Source: Frigoribacterium sp. PvP032
Lineage (GTDB): Bacteria; Actinomycetota; Actinomycetes; Actinomycetales; Microbacteriaceae
Direction: 5' to 3'
NCBI RefSeq assembly: GCF_017833035.1
Contig: NZ_JAFIBM010000001.1
Location: forward strand, 310,001 to 374,000
DNA: 64,000 bases
In this document: positions 41,958 through 50,077 of the stretch, piece by piece
Numbering within the stretch: position 1 is the first letter of the stretch
Layout: each line of letters begins with the position of its first letter
Program-made: the position numbers and the translations under genes
Notes under the pieces: generated by a model
The model's input: only the letters and a program-made list of their open reading frames with translations
The model's database searches: none
Told to the model about the DNA's origin: nothing

Positions 41958-44111
41958 ATGCGCGCACGCCGCCCGGCCTCCCGCCCCACGTCCAGCACCG
42001 CGAGCGATCCGCGCGCCCCCCGTGTCCGGCGGCCGCTCGGCGCCGTCGCGCTCAGCGGCACCGCGGCCCTCGCCGCCGCCGGCCTGATCGGCCTCGCGGC
42101 ACCCGCGAGCGCGGCCGTCGTCGCTGCCCCGGTCCAGGTCTTCGCCGACCAGGAGGCCTTCGACCTGCAGCCGGTCGGCTCGTACGAGACCGGCACCTTC
42201 GACGCCAGCGCGGCCGAGATCGTCGAGCACTGGACCGGCCCGGCGCGGGACGCCTCCGGCACGACGCTGCACCGCCTCCTCGTCGTCAACGCGGCGGAGG
42301 CCGTCGTCGAGGTCCTCGACGTCGGCACGCCCGCGGCGCCCGTCTCGGCCGGCTTCACGGTGCAGACCACGGGAGTCGTCGCCGCCGACGGCTCGGTCGT
42401 CCCCGCGGGTGCAGTCGCCAACTCGGTCTCCGTGCGTGCCGACGGCCTCGGCGCCGTCGCGGTCGAGTCCGACGACAAGACCGACCTCGGCTGGGTCGTC
42501 TTCTTCGACGCCGCGGGCGACGGAGGCGCCCTGGGCGCCGTGCGCGTCGGCTCGCTGCCCGACATGGTCGCCTTCAGCCCCGACGGCACCCGGGTGATCG
42601 TCGCGAACGAGGGGGAGCCCGCCGAGGACTACTCGGTCGACCCCGAGGGCACGATCAGCCTCGTCGCCGTGCCCGCCACCGTCGCCGCGCCCGCGCAGTC
42701 CGCGGTGAGCACGGCCGACTTCCACGACTTCGAGGCGGGCGGCAGCTCGGTGCTCGACCCCGAGGTGCGGATCTTCGGCGGCCGCGAGGACGCCGGCACG
42801 GTCACGCCCGAGTCGCCCCTGACGTTCCCCGTCTCCGAGAACCTCGAGCCCGAGTACGCGACGTTCTCGGCCGACGGCGCCACCGCGTGGGTGTCGCTGC
42901 AGGAGGCGAACGCCCTCGCGATCGTCGACGTCGCCGCGGCGACCGTCACCGACGTCGTCCCGCTCGGCACCGTCGACCGTTCGGTCGTGCCGTTCGACCC
43001 GTCCGACCGCGACGGTGCCGACGGCGGCCCGGCGATCGCGATCGACACCTGGGCCGGCGTCGAGGGCTACCTGATGCCCGACACGATCGCGAGCTACGAG
43101 GTCGGCGGCTCGACCTACGTCGTCACCGCGAACGAGGGCGACTCGCGCGACTGGGACGGCTACAGCGAGGTGTCCCGCGTCAGCGCGCTCGGCCGCGGCG
43201 GCGTCCCGCCGGTCTGCGCCACGTCGCCCGCCGCCGGGTCGCTGGCGCCCGCCGCCCTGGGCCGCCTCAACGTCACCACGGCGAACGGCCTCAGCGCCGA
43301 CGGTTCCTGCTACGAGACGCTGTACACGTTCGGGTCGCGGTCGTTCAGCATCCTGGAAGCCAACGGCCAGCAGGTCTTCGACTCGGGCTCCGACTTCGAG
43401 GAGATCACCGCGGCCGCCGCTCCCGACTTCTTCAACTCGAACCACACCGAGTCGAACCTCGACGGACGCAGCGACGACAAGGGCCCCGAGCCGGAGGGCG
43501 TCGCCCTGGGCGAGATCGACGGACGCACCTACGCCTTCATCGGCTTCGAGCGCGTGGGCGGGATCGCCGTCTACGACGTGACCGTGCCGACCGCCGCCTC
43601 CTTCGTCGCCTACGTCAACGACAGGGACTTCACGGCGCCGCCGGCCGACGCCTCTCCTGCCGCGCTCTCGGCCGCGGGCGACCTCGGGCCGGAGGGGCTC
43701 GCGTTCATCCCCGCCGCCGACTCGGCGACCGGTGAGCCCATGCTCGCCGTCGGCAACGAGGTCTCGGGCACGACGACGCTGTTCGCGATCACGGTGCCCG
43801 CGGCGGTCGAGCCGCCCGTCGTCGTGCCGCCGGTCGACCCGCCCGTCGTGGTGCAGCCGCCCGTCGTCGCGCCGGGCGACGGCGCCGGTGCTCCGGGCGC
43901 GGGTGCGCCGGGTGCGGGTGCCGGTGCCGGGAACGGTGCAGGCGCAGGAGGCGCGGGCACGTCGACCGCAGCCGGCACGACCAGCGACGGCCTCGCCTAC
44001 ACCGGCTCGGAGCTTGCCGCCTGGGCCCTGCCCCTCGCCGGCGGACTCGTCGCCCTCGGCGCCGTGCTGCTGCTCCGCGCTCGTCGCAGGGCGGCCCGCC
44101 TGCGCGGCTGA
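41958..44111 (+). CDS. Secreted choice-of-anchor I beta-propeller protein with LAYTG sorting signal
   Basis: 717 aa. Long signal peptide (hydrophobic stretch about 36-55, cleavage after APASA), propeller-like repeats (LLVVNAAEAVVEVLDVGTP, IVANEGEPAEDYSVDPEGTISLV, YVVTANEGDSRDWDGYSEVSRV, FIGFERVGGIAVYDV) of the choice-of-anchor I/alkaline-phosphatase-like family, a Gly/Ala/Pro stalk, then LAYTGS, a transmembrane helix and a basic tail, i.e. a class E (LAxTG) sortase signal. Exported to the cell wall. GAGAGAC precedes the ATG. Enzymatic activity unknown. Confidence 0.87.
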   Translation: MRARRPASRPTSSTASDPRAPRVRRPLGAVALSGTAALAAAGLIGLAAPASAAVVAAPVQVFADQEAFDLQPVGSYETGTFDASAAEIVEHWTGPARDASGTTLHRLLVVNAAEAVVEVLDVGTPAAPVSAGFTVQTTGVVAADGSVVPAGAVANSVSVRADGLGAVAVESDDKTDLGWVVFFDAAGDGGALGAVRVGSLPDMVAFSPDGTRVIVANEGEPAEDYSVDPEGTISLVAVPATVAAPAQSAVSTADFHDFEAGGSSVLDPEVRIFGGREDAGTVTPESPLTFPVSENLEPEYATFSADGATAWVSLQEANALAIVDVAAATVTDVVPLGTVDRSVVPFDPSDRDGADGGPAIAIDTWAGVEGYLMPDTIASYEVGGSTYVVTANEGDSRDWDGYSEVSRVSALGRGGVPPVCATSPAAGSLAPAALGRLNVTTANGLSADGSCYETLYTFGSRSFSILEANGQQVFDSGSDFEEITAAAAPDFFNSNHTESNLDGRSDDKGPEPEGVALGEIDGRTYAFIGFERVGGIAVYDVTVPTAASFVAYVNDRDFTAPPADASPAALSAAGDLGPEGLAFIPAADSATGEPMLAVGNEVSGTTTLFAITVPAAVEPPVVVPPVDPPVVVQPPVVAPGDGAGAPGAGAPGAGAGAGNGAGAGGAGTSTAAGTTSDGLAYTGSELAAWALPLAGGLVALGAVLLLRARRRAARLRG

Positions 44112-44128
44112 CGCCTCCTCGGCCCTCA

Positions 44129-44184
44129 CGAGAGGCCCCGGATCTACCTCCCCTCACGGGCGACGGTCGATCCGGGGCCTCTCG
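44129..44184. repeat. Family F palindromic element, copy 2 (56 bp)
   Basis: CGAGAGGCCCCGGATC / GATCCGGGGCCTCTCG. A third half arm, TCCGGGGCCTCTCGTCTG, follows at 44189-44206 as a local duplication. Between the convergent LAYTG and diacylglycerol kinase genes. Confidence 0.9.
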
Positions 44185-44298
44185 TCTGTCCGGGGCCTCT
44201 CGTCTGTTCCCTGCCGAGGAGGTCGGGGTCGGGCGTGCCGAGTGGTCCGATCTGGTTCCCCTCGACCTGCCGGCCGGGACGGGAGGAAGAGGAGGGGC

Positions 44299-44353
44299 GG
44301 TGCGAGGCGCGCCCTCAGGCAAGAGGTGTCAGGTGCGAGGCGCGCCCTCAGGC
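44299..44353. repeat. 22-bp direct repeat spanning the kinase stop codon
   Basis: Two copies of GGTGCGAGGCGCGCCCTCAG plus GC at 44299 and 44332, period 33. The second contains the stop codon (44348-44350) of the diacylglycerol-kinase gene, so the 3' end of that gene has been duplicated. Confidence 0.85.
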
Positions 44354-45277
44354 GGAGGCCGAGGAGGCCGGCGCGATGACGTGCAGCACGCCGGGGGCGA
44401 CCTCGACCGTGACGGGCAGCGGCCCGACCCGCTCGCCGTCGGCGTAGGCGATGATGCCGTCCTCCGACTCGATGACGACCTTGCGCACCCGGTGCACGTG
44501 CACCCGCGGGTCGGCGAGGTGCGTGCCCTTGGCGACCTTGAGGAACAGCCGCAGGAACTGCAGCCGCCCCAGCCGCTCCACGATCAGCACGTCGAGCAGG
44601 CCGTCGTCGAGGCGCGCGTCGGGCAGCACGGTCATGCCCCCGCCGAACGAGCGTCCGTTGCCGACCGTGACGAGCGTGCCCTGCACCTCGCGGGCTGCGC
44701 CGTCGAGCTCGAGCCGGTACGACAGCGGCCGCAGGCGGAGCAGCTCGATCAGCAGCGCGAGGTCGTAGCGTCGCCGCCCCTTCGGCCAGCGGAGTGCGTT
44801 GGTCCGCTCGTTGACGACCGCGTCGAAGCCCGCCGAGACGATGCAGCCGAACCAGGTGGACTCGTCGCCGCGCGTCACCCTGCCCGCGTCGATCACGAGG
44901 GGCGGCCGGTCGAGCAGCGAGACGAGGAGGCGCGTCGCCGCCTCGGGGTCGTCGTGCGGGATCCCGAGGGTGCGGGCCATGTCGTTGCCGGTGCCGGTCG
45001 GCACGATCCCCAGCGCGACCGGCACCCCCACGACGAGCCCGACGCCGAGGTTGACGACGCCGTCGCCGCCCACGACGACCAGCGCGTGGGGGAGGGTCAG
45101 CACCTGGGCCCGAGCGGCCGCGGCGAGGGCCTCGACGGTGGGCTCGCGGAGCGGCACGACGTCGTGGCCCGCCGCGCGGAGGGCGTCGACCACGGCGTCG
45201 CCGACGCTCCGCCCGCTGCCGGCGGACGCGGACGGGTTGATCGCGACGACGACGCGACGGCGGGGAGTCGGTTCCAT
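44348..45277 (-). CDS. Diacylglycerol kinase-catalytic-domain lipid kinase
   Basis: 309 aa. VVGGDGVVNLG (nucleotide-binding GGDG), GTGNDMARTLG and the C-terminal SFGGGMTVLPDARLDDGLLDVLIV are canonical for bacterial diacylglycerol/sphingosine-type kinases. ATG follows CATGAT by 6 nt (leaderless); the same 14-mer start region is found at 46019. Phosphorylates a lipid, perhaps diacylglycerol for phospholipid recycling. Confidence 0.92.
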   Translation of the reverse strand: MEPTPRRRVVVAINPSASAGSGRSVGDAVVDALRAAGHDVVPLREPTVEALAAAARAQVLTLPHALVVVGGDGVVNLGVGLVVGVPVALGIVPTGTGNDMARTLGIPHDDPEAATRLLVSLLDRPPLVIDAGRVTRGDESTWFGCIVSAGFDAVVNERTNALRWPKGRRRYDLALLIELLRLRPLSYRLELDGAAREVQGTLVTVGNGRSFGGGMTVLPDARLDDGLLDVLIVERLGRLQFLRLFLKVAKGTHLADPRVHVHRVRKVVIESEDGIIAYADGERVGPLPVTVEVAPGVLHVIAPASSASA

Positions 45278-45454
45278 CCCCCGATCATGTCAGCGCGGGC
45301 GCGGCGCCGCCCCGGCGGCTCGGCCTGGCGGCGGCTGCGCCCGCCGGGCCGGAGGGCCAGCGGGGCTCTGTAGGCGAGAAGGGAGGCAGGAGGCGTGGGC
45401 CCGCGCCGTCCCCGTCCCTTCTCCCCACCGATCTAGGCCCGCGGTGCGCGGCAG

Positions 45455-45521
45455 CGCACTGCACCGGGAAACGAACACTGCACCGGGTCTGGACCCGGTG
45501 CAGTGCACGAAACGCGGTGCG
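45455..45521. repeat. Family D palindromic element, copy 1 (67 bp)
   Basis: Contains the perfect hairpin CACTGCACCGGGTC-TG-GACCCGGTGCAGTG (45476-45505) and outer CGCAC.GC / CGCGGTGCG. Gapless with 46147..46213, about 53 of 67 identical. 3' of the DUF4383 gene. The 310-bp gap 45278-45587 holds this and a tandem repeat, no gene. Confidence 0.88.
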
Positions 45522-45540
45522 ATGCCGCACGGCAGCGGCG

Positions 45541-45590
45541 GCGGCGGCGGCAGCGCGGCGGCTCAGCGGCGGCGGCAGCGCGGCGGCTCA
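45541..45590. repeat. Two identical 25-bp units spanning the DUF4383 stop codon
   Basis: GCGGCGGCGGCAGCGCGGCG plus GCTCA, twice in a row. The second unit includes the stop codon (45588-45590), the first lies just beyond it, so the gene end has been tandemly duplicated outward. Confidence 0.9.
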
Positions 45591-46019
45591 GCGGCGGCGG
45601 CGGCGCTCCGCACCGATCGCGGTGAGCAGCAGCACGGCGCCGGCGACCAGGTGCAGGATGTCGTCGCCCAGGTTGAGCGCCAGGAAGTTGACCTCGGTGT
45701 CCCGAACGAGGAACCCGGCGACGCCCAGCACCACGAAGAGCAGGCCGACGGCGGCGTTGATCGTGCGGGCAGGGGCACTGCCGGAGGCGCCCGCGATCAG
45801 CAGCGCCGCGCCCGAGAGCACCCAGATGACGACGAGCGCGGGGTTGACGTTGAGGAATCCGAACGCCGCTCCGGTCGTGTCGAAGAACGAGCCCATGTTC
45901 TCCGCGAGGAAGGCGCAGGCGCCGACGAGGAGGACGATCGTGCCGATCGTCAGTGCGGCCGCGCGGTTCGGCGACTCGCGGATCGTGGGCTCGTAGGCGG
46001 CAGGAGTCGTCGTGGTCAT
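45588..46019 (-). CDS. DUF4383 membrane protein
   Basis: 143 aa, four hydrophobic helices (ALTIGTIVLLVGACAFL, NPALVVIWVLSGAALLIAG, INAAVGLLFVVLGVAGFL, ILHLVAGAVLLLTAIG) and a poly-Arg end; matches the DUF4383 pattern with NVNPALV and HLVAG. ATG 6 nt after CATGAT. Flanked on both sides by family D palindromes. Function unknown. Confidence 0.8.
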   Translation of the reverse strand: MTTTTPAAYEPTIRESPNRAAALTIGTIVLLVGACAFLAENMGSFFDTTGAAFGFLNVNPALVVIWVLSGAALLIAGASGSAPARTINAAVGLLFVVLGVAGFLVRDTEVNFLALNLGDDILHLVAGAVLLLTAIGAERRRRR

Positions 46020-46146
46020 CCCCCGATCATGCCAGAGCACCCGCGTGGGAGGTGCGGAGCGGCTGCCGCCGCGGCCCCTCCTGCCGCCTGCGGCACCCCG
46101 GAGCTCTCGTGCACCCGCACCCAGTCGCCGCGTCGACGATGTGCAC

Positions 46147-46213
46147 CGCACCGCACCGAGTCTCGTGCAGTGCACCGCGTCTAGTCCTGGTGCGGTGCAC
46201 GGAACGCGGTGCG
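46147..46213. repeat. Family D palindromic element, copy 2 (67 bp)
   Basis: Same length and order as copy 1, with GTGCAGTGCACCG and CCTGGTGCGGTGCAC arms. 3' of the PIF1-like gene and upstream of the DUF4383 gene, so the 432-bp gene is bracketed by two copies in the same orientation. Confidence 0.85.
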
Positions 46214-46229
46214 GCTCGCGCCGCGGCCC

Positions 46230-47684
46230 TCAGCTGGCGGCGTCCGCCGCCGCAGCGGGCGCGGCGGCCGCCCCGGCCGCGCCGCCCGCGCCGCCCGCTC
46301 CGCCGGCGTCCGCGCCCGCCGCGCCCGCGCCCTCCGCGCCGCCCGCAGCCGCGTCCTCCGCCGCACGGATCGCGGGCACGCGCGTCGCCTGGCTCATGAA
46401 CCGCCGCACGTCGAGGTCGACGATGATGTCCGCGGGCCGCAGCGGCCGGGTCAGGTACAGCCCGTTGAGGGCGGTGATGCGGCTGAGCGCGACGTAGGTC
46501 TGCCCGGCGCTGAAGACGCGAGTGCCCAGGTCGACGATGGCGCTGTCGTAGGTCTTGCCCTGCGACTTGTGGATCGTCACGGCCCAGGCCAGTCGCAGCG
46601 GGAACTGGGTGAACTCGGCCACCACGTCCTTGCGGAGCTGCTTGGTCGACGCCGACCACGAGTACGCGAACTTCTCCCACACGGCGGGCTGCACCTCGTG
46701 CTCCTCGCCGTCGACCTCGACGAAGACGGTGTCGCGCACCTTCGTGACGGTGCCGGTGGTGCCGTTGACCCAGCGCTGGTCAGGGTCGTTGCGGAGGAAC
46801 ATCACGCGGGCCCCGCGCTTCAGCTCGAGCGCCTCGTCGGCGGGGAAGGTGCGCCCGCCGAACTCGCCGCTGACCTCGGCCTTGGCCGTCAGCACGCGCC
46901 CGGGCAGCCGCTCGAGCTCGACCTTGTTGATGCGGGTCACGGTGTCGTTGCGGGTCGCGAGCGTGATGGCGGTGCCGTCGGTCGGCGCGGGTCGTGCACC
47001 GGCCCCGTTCAGCGCGCCGGCGATCTCGGCGGTGACGCGGCCGTGGCGGACGGCGTTGAGCATCTCCTTGAAGTCGCCCTCGGTCTGCCGGTGGATGAAC
47101 GCCAGCTCGTAGATGCGCAGCGAGGCTTCTTGCCAGACGTGCGCGTCGAAGAACCACATCGACCGGTAGTTGTCACGGAAGTATGCCCGCTCCTCGGCGT
47201 CGCCGGGCACCGGGGGCAGCTGGTACGGGTCGCCGAAGAGGACGACCTGCACGCCGCCGAACGGTTCGGACCGACGCTGGCGGGCCTGGCGCAGCGAGCG
47301 GTCGATCGCGTCCATCAGGTCGGCGTTGACCATCGAGACCTCGTCGATCACGAGGGTGTCGATCGTGTTCAGCAGCTTGCGCAGCTCGCTCTTCTGCTCG
47401 ATGTCGTGGTCGGCGATCAGACCGATCGACAGCCGGAAGAGCGAGTGGATCGTCTGCCCGCCGACGTTGAGGGCGGCGACGCCGGTCGGCGCGCAGATGA
47501 CGACCTGCTTCGACGTGTTCCACGACAGGTGGTTGAGCAGGGTCGACTTGCCGGTGCCGGCCCGGCCGGTGACGAAGATGTGCTCCTTCGTGTCCTCGAT
47601 GGCGTCGAACACGGCCTGCTGCTCGGCGGAGAGGGCGACGGACACGGGCGGCACGGACCTTTCGGGCGGGGGGAGGCGGAACAC
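46230..47684 (-). CDS. PIF1-like ATP-dependent DNA helicase
   Basis: 484 aa, SF1B helicase. Walker A GRAGTGKSTLLNHL, CAPTGVAALNVGGQTIHSLF (Ia), TLVIDEVSMV (Walker B), LFGDPYQLPPV, and C-terminal AVTIHKSQGKTYDSAIVDLG and YVALSRI. Ends in a long Ala/Gly tail of about 45 residues. Possible starts: GTG 47684, 47654, or 47642; the family core begins around SVALSAEQQAVF. Unwinds structured DNA/RNA-DNA hybrids. Confidence 0.9.
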   Translation of the reverse strand: MFRLPPPERSVPPVSVALSAEQQAVFDAIEDTKEHIFVTGRAGTGKSTLLNHLSWNTSKQVVICAPTGVAALNVGGQTIHSLFRLSIGLIADHDIEQKSELRKLLNTIDTLVIDEVSMVNADLMDAIDRSLRQARQRRSEPFGGVQVVLFGDPYQLPPVPGDAEERAYFRDNYRSMWFFDAHVWQEASLRIYELAFIHRQTEGDFKEMLNAVRHGRVTAEIAGALNGAGARPAPTDGTAITLATRNDTVTRINKVELERLPGRVLTAKAEVSGEFGGRTFPADEALELKRGARVMFLRNDPDQRWVNGTTGTVTKVRDTVFVEVDGEEHEVQPAVWEKFAYSWSASTKQLRKDVVAEFTQFPLRLAWAVTIHKSQGKTYDSAIVDLGTRVFSAGQTYVALSRITALNGLYLTRPLRPADIIVDLDVRRFMSQATRVPAIRAAEDAAAGGAEGAGAAGADAGGAGGAGGAAGAAAAPAAAADAAS

Positions 47685-47749
47685 CCAACCTACCCGCGCC
47701 TCCTCGGCTGCACGGCGGATCGTGACCTCGGCCGACCTATGCTGTGGAC

Positions 47750-48751
47750 ATGTCTTCGTCCGTGGGGGAGAGGAGGCGACCGTCGTCGTGGTGGCCCTTC
47801 GTCGCCATCTGGGGCGGCGCCGCGCTCTTCGTGGTCATCGGGTTCGCCGTGACCGTCGTGGCGCTGAACGCGACCGTGTACAGCGCCGGCGGCTTCGCGC
47901 GCGGCTACCTCGACGCCATCGACCGCGGCGACACCGCCAGCGCGCTCACCCTCGCCGGCATCGAGCCGACGGGCGAGCTCGAGGACGCCCTGCTCACCGT
48001 GCCCTCGCTCGGCGGCCTCGCCGACGTGCAGGAGGAGAGCGAGCTCGACCTCGGCGACGGCACCCGCACCGTGACGCTCTCGTACACGCTCGACGGCACG
48101 CCCGGCCAGTCGCAGTTCGTCGTGCAGCAGGCCGGCACGCGCTTCGGCTTCTTCCGTGCCTGGAGCTTCGCGCAGACCCCGACCGCGACCCTCGACGTCA
48201 CGCCGATGAACGACCCGCGCTTCACGGTCGACGGCCGTCTCGTGACCACCGAGAGCGGCGACGTCGCGACGCGCTTCGAGGTGCTGGCGCCCTCGCGTTT
48301 CGTGCTCTCGCACGAGAGCGCCTACCTCGAGGCGCCGACCGTCGGGGTGACGGTGATCAGCGCGGGAGGCACCTCCTCGGCCAGCGTCGCGACCGTGGCC
48401 CGCGCCTCCTTCTCGCAGGTGCTGCAGGAGCAGCTCGACACGATGCTCGACACCGACTGCGTGACGCAGCCGGTGCTGCTGCCCGCGGGCTGCCCCTTCG
48501 GACGGCAGGTCGACGACCGCGTCACGGGCGAGCCGGCGTGGAGCATCGTCGCCTACCCGCAGGTGGACGTGCAGCCCGGCACCGTCTCGGGCCAGTGGCT
48601 CGTCACCGACGCAGCGGGCACGGCGCACCTCGTCGTCGACGCGCAGTCGCTCTTCGACGGGGGCCGCTACACGATCGACGAAGACGTCCCCTTCACCGTC
48701 AGCTACACGATGAACATCGGCACCGACGACGTCCTGACCTTCCAGCAATAG
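47750..48751 (+). CDS. Hypothetical membrane-anchored extracytoplasmic protein
   Basis: 333 aa. Basic N-terminus, one transmembrane helix (FVAIWGGAALFVVIGFAVTVVAL), then a beta-rich domain with DTDCVTQPVLLPAGCPFG containing two Cys, repeated VTLSYTLDGTP/VSYTMNIG. ATG 6 nt after TATGCT (leaderless); the adjacent GTG at 47744 abuts the -10 box and is unlikely. No known family. Confidence 0.75.
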   Translation: MSSSVGERRRPSSWWPFVAIWGGAALFVVIGFAVTVVALNATVYSAGGFARGYLDAIDRGDTASALTLAGIEPTGELEDALLTVPSLGGLADVQEESELDLGDGTRTVTLSYTLDGTPGQSQFVVQQAGTRFGFFRAWSFAQTPTATLDVTPMNDPRFTVDGRLVTTESGDVATRFEVLAPSRFVLSHESAYLEAPTVGVTVISAGGTSSASVATVARASFSQVLQEQLDTMLDTDCVTQPVLLPAGCPFGRQVDDRVTGEPAWSIVAYPQVDVQPGTVSGQWLVTDAAGTAHLVVDAQSLFDGGRYTIDEDVPFTVSYTMNIGTDDVLTFQQ

Positions 48752-48769
48752 GCCCCGAGGTGCGTGTCG

Positions 48770-48825
48770 TGAACCGCCACGAAGCGCTCGCCATCGTCCT
48801 GCGAGCAGCAGTTCGTGCCGGTTCA
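48770..48825. repeat. Family G palindromic element, copy 1 (56 bp)
   Basis: TGAACCG-CCACGAA / TTCGTG-CCGGTTCA arms. On the minus strand it is gapless with 60589..60644, about 37 of 56 identical. Between convergent genes. Confidence 0.78.
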
Positions 48826-48863
48826 CCGACGGCCGGCGAGGGGCCGGGCCGGGCCGGGTCCGA

Positions 48864-49769
48864 TCAGGCGCGGGACGCGACGTGCGCGGCGAGGACGTCG
48901 CGGGTCGACGTCCACTCGCGGCCCTCGCCCCAGCGGTCGTTGTCGACGCGCCGCAGCTGGCCGTCGCCGCTGTACATGCTCACGAGGTACTGCATGCCCT
49001 GCCAGGCGGGGAACGCCTCGTCGGTCTCGCGCGAGAACCGGCGCATGCCCTTGCTCATCGCCGAGAGCAGGCCCGTCGTGCCGGCCCACTGCACACGGAA
49101 CGACTCGCCTGTCAGCGACGACATCGTGCGGGCGAGCTCGCGGGCGGTGACGCGGTCGCCGGCCACCTCGACGTAGCGCGGAGCCGAGGCGTCGAGCGCG
49201 ACGGCGGCCGTGACGGCGGCGGTGTCGTCCTTCGAGGTGAAGTCGAGCACCTGGTCGGCGTCCGACCAGAACAGCACGAGCTTGCGGTCGGCCAGCACGA
49301 TGGGCGCCTGCCCGGTGAGCATGTCGGCGAACGCGCCGTTCAGCACGGACGAGGCGCGGATCGGGGAGGCGTCGAGCACGCCCGCGAACTCCCGCCGGAA
49401 CTCGAGGTTCCGGTTCGACCGCGGCGGCAGGGACCGGTAGTCGGCCGAGTAGTCGGACGGGACGAAGCGCGGCACGCCCTCGGCGACCGCCGCCTCGAGC
49501 AGCGCCGTCTGCGCGTCGACGATCACGTCGCGCACCCCGCTGACCGTCGACACGACGACGTCGACGCCGCGGACCGCGCCGCGCAGCGCCGCGGGGTCCC
49601 CGTAGGAGGCGCGGGTCACGACCACGCCCTCCGTCCCGGCGAACAGGCGGTCGGTCGCGCTGCTCGCGGGGCGGGTGAGCACGCGGACGTCGGCGCCCCT
49701 GGCGAGCAGCTCGCGGACGACGCGGCGACCGAGGTCGCCGGTCGCTCCGGCGACGAGGACTGTGGGCAT
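48864..49769 (-). CDS. NmrA-like NAD(P)-binding protein
   Basis: 301 aa. VLVAGATGDLGRRVVRELL is the NmrA/isoflavone-reductase Rossmann motif; FVPSDYSADYRSLP and NRNLEFRREFAGVL follow. Lacks the YxxxK catalytic pair of active SDRs at the usual place, as in regulators/reductases of the NmrA group. AGGAG precedes the ATG. Role unknown. Confidence 0.82.
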   Translation of the reverse strand: MPTVLVAGATGDLGRRVVRELLARGADVRVLTRPASSATDRLFAGTEGVVVTRASYGDPAALRGAVRGVDVVVSTVSGVRDVIVDAQTALLEAAVAEGVPRFVPSDYSADYRSLPPRSNRNLEFRREFAGVLDASPIRASSVLNGAFADMLTGQAPIVLADRKLVLFWSDADQVLDFTSKDDTAAVTAAVALDASAPRYVEVAGDRVTARELARTMSSLTGESFRVQWAGTTGLLSAMSKGMRRFSRETDEAFPAWQGMQYLVSMYSGDGQLRRVDNDRWGEGREWTSTRDVLAAHVASRA

Positions 49770-49895
49770 GGGGGCTCCTGACGTGGGTCCCCACACGACG
49801 TGGGTCCTCCATCAGTACGCGCCCCGCGCCTCCTGCGCCTGTGCGCGCCGCGCTGCGCTGCGCTGCGGCTGCGGCTGCCGCCCGCCGGCGTCCGT

Positions 49896-49963
49896 CCGCA
49901 CCCTCGGAACCCGCGCACACCCGCGCTCGCGCCCGCGGGTGTGCGCAGGTTCGGAGGGTGTGG
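49896..49963. repeat. Family A palindromic element, copy 4 (68 bp)
   Basis: CCGCACCC...GGGTGTGG arms with ACCCGCGCACACCCG inside. 3' of rnj beyond its terminator hairpin. Confidence 0.86.
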
Positions 49964-50004
49964 GGCCGGGCCAGCCGCTGCGGAGTGCGTGCTCTGGCGC
50001 TGAG

Positions 50005-50052
50005 ACGACGGAAAGCGCCCTCCGCGTGGTCGCGGAGGGCGCTTCTCGTCGT
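50005..50052. terminator. Strong terminator hairpin of rnj
   Basis: ACGACGGAAAGCGCCCTCCGCG / CGCGGAGGGCGCTTCTCGTCGT around TGGT, 25 bp 3' of the rnj stop. Very stable stem with short T-rich stretches on the minus strand. Confidence 0.85.
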
Positions 50053-50077
50053 GTCGCCGGCTAGGCCGGAGCCGGGG

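Noticed and set aside
39821-43735. A 1304-codon open frame on the plus strand
   Set aside because: Runs antisense to the peroxidase and out of frame with AraC and LAYTG genes; no recognisable domain.
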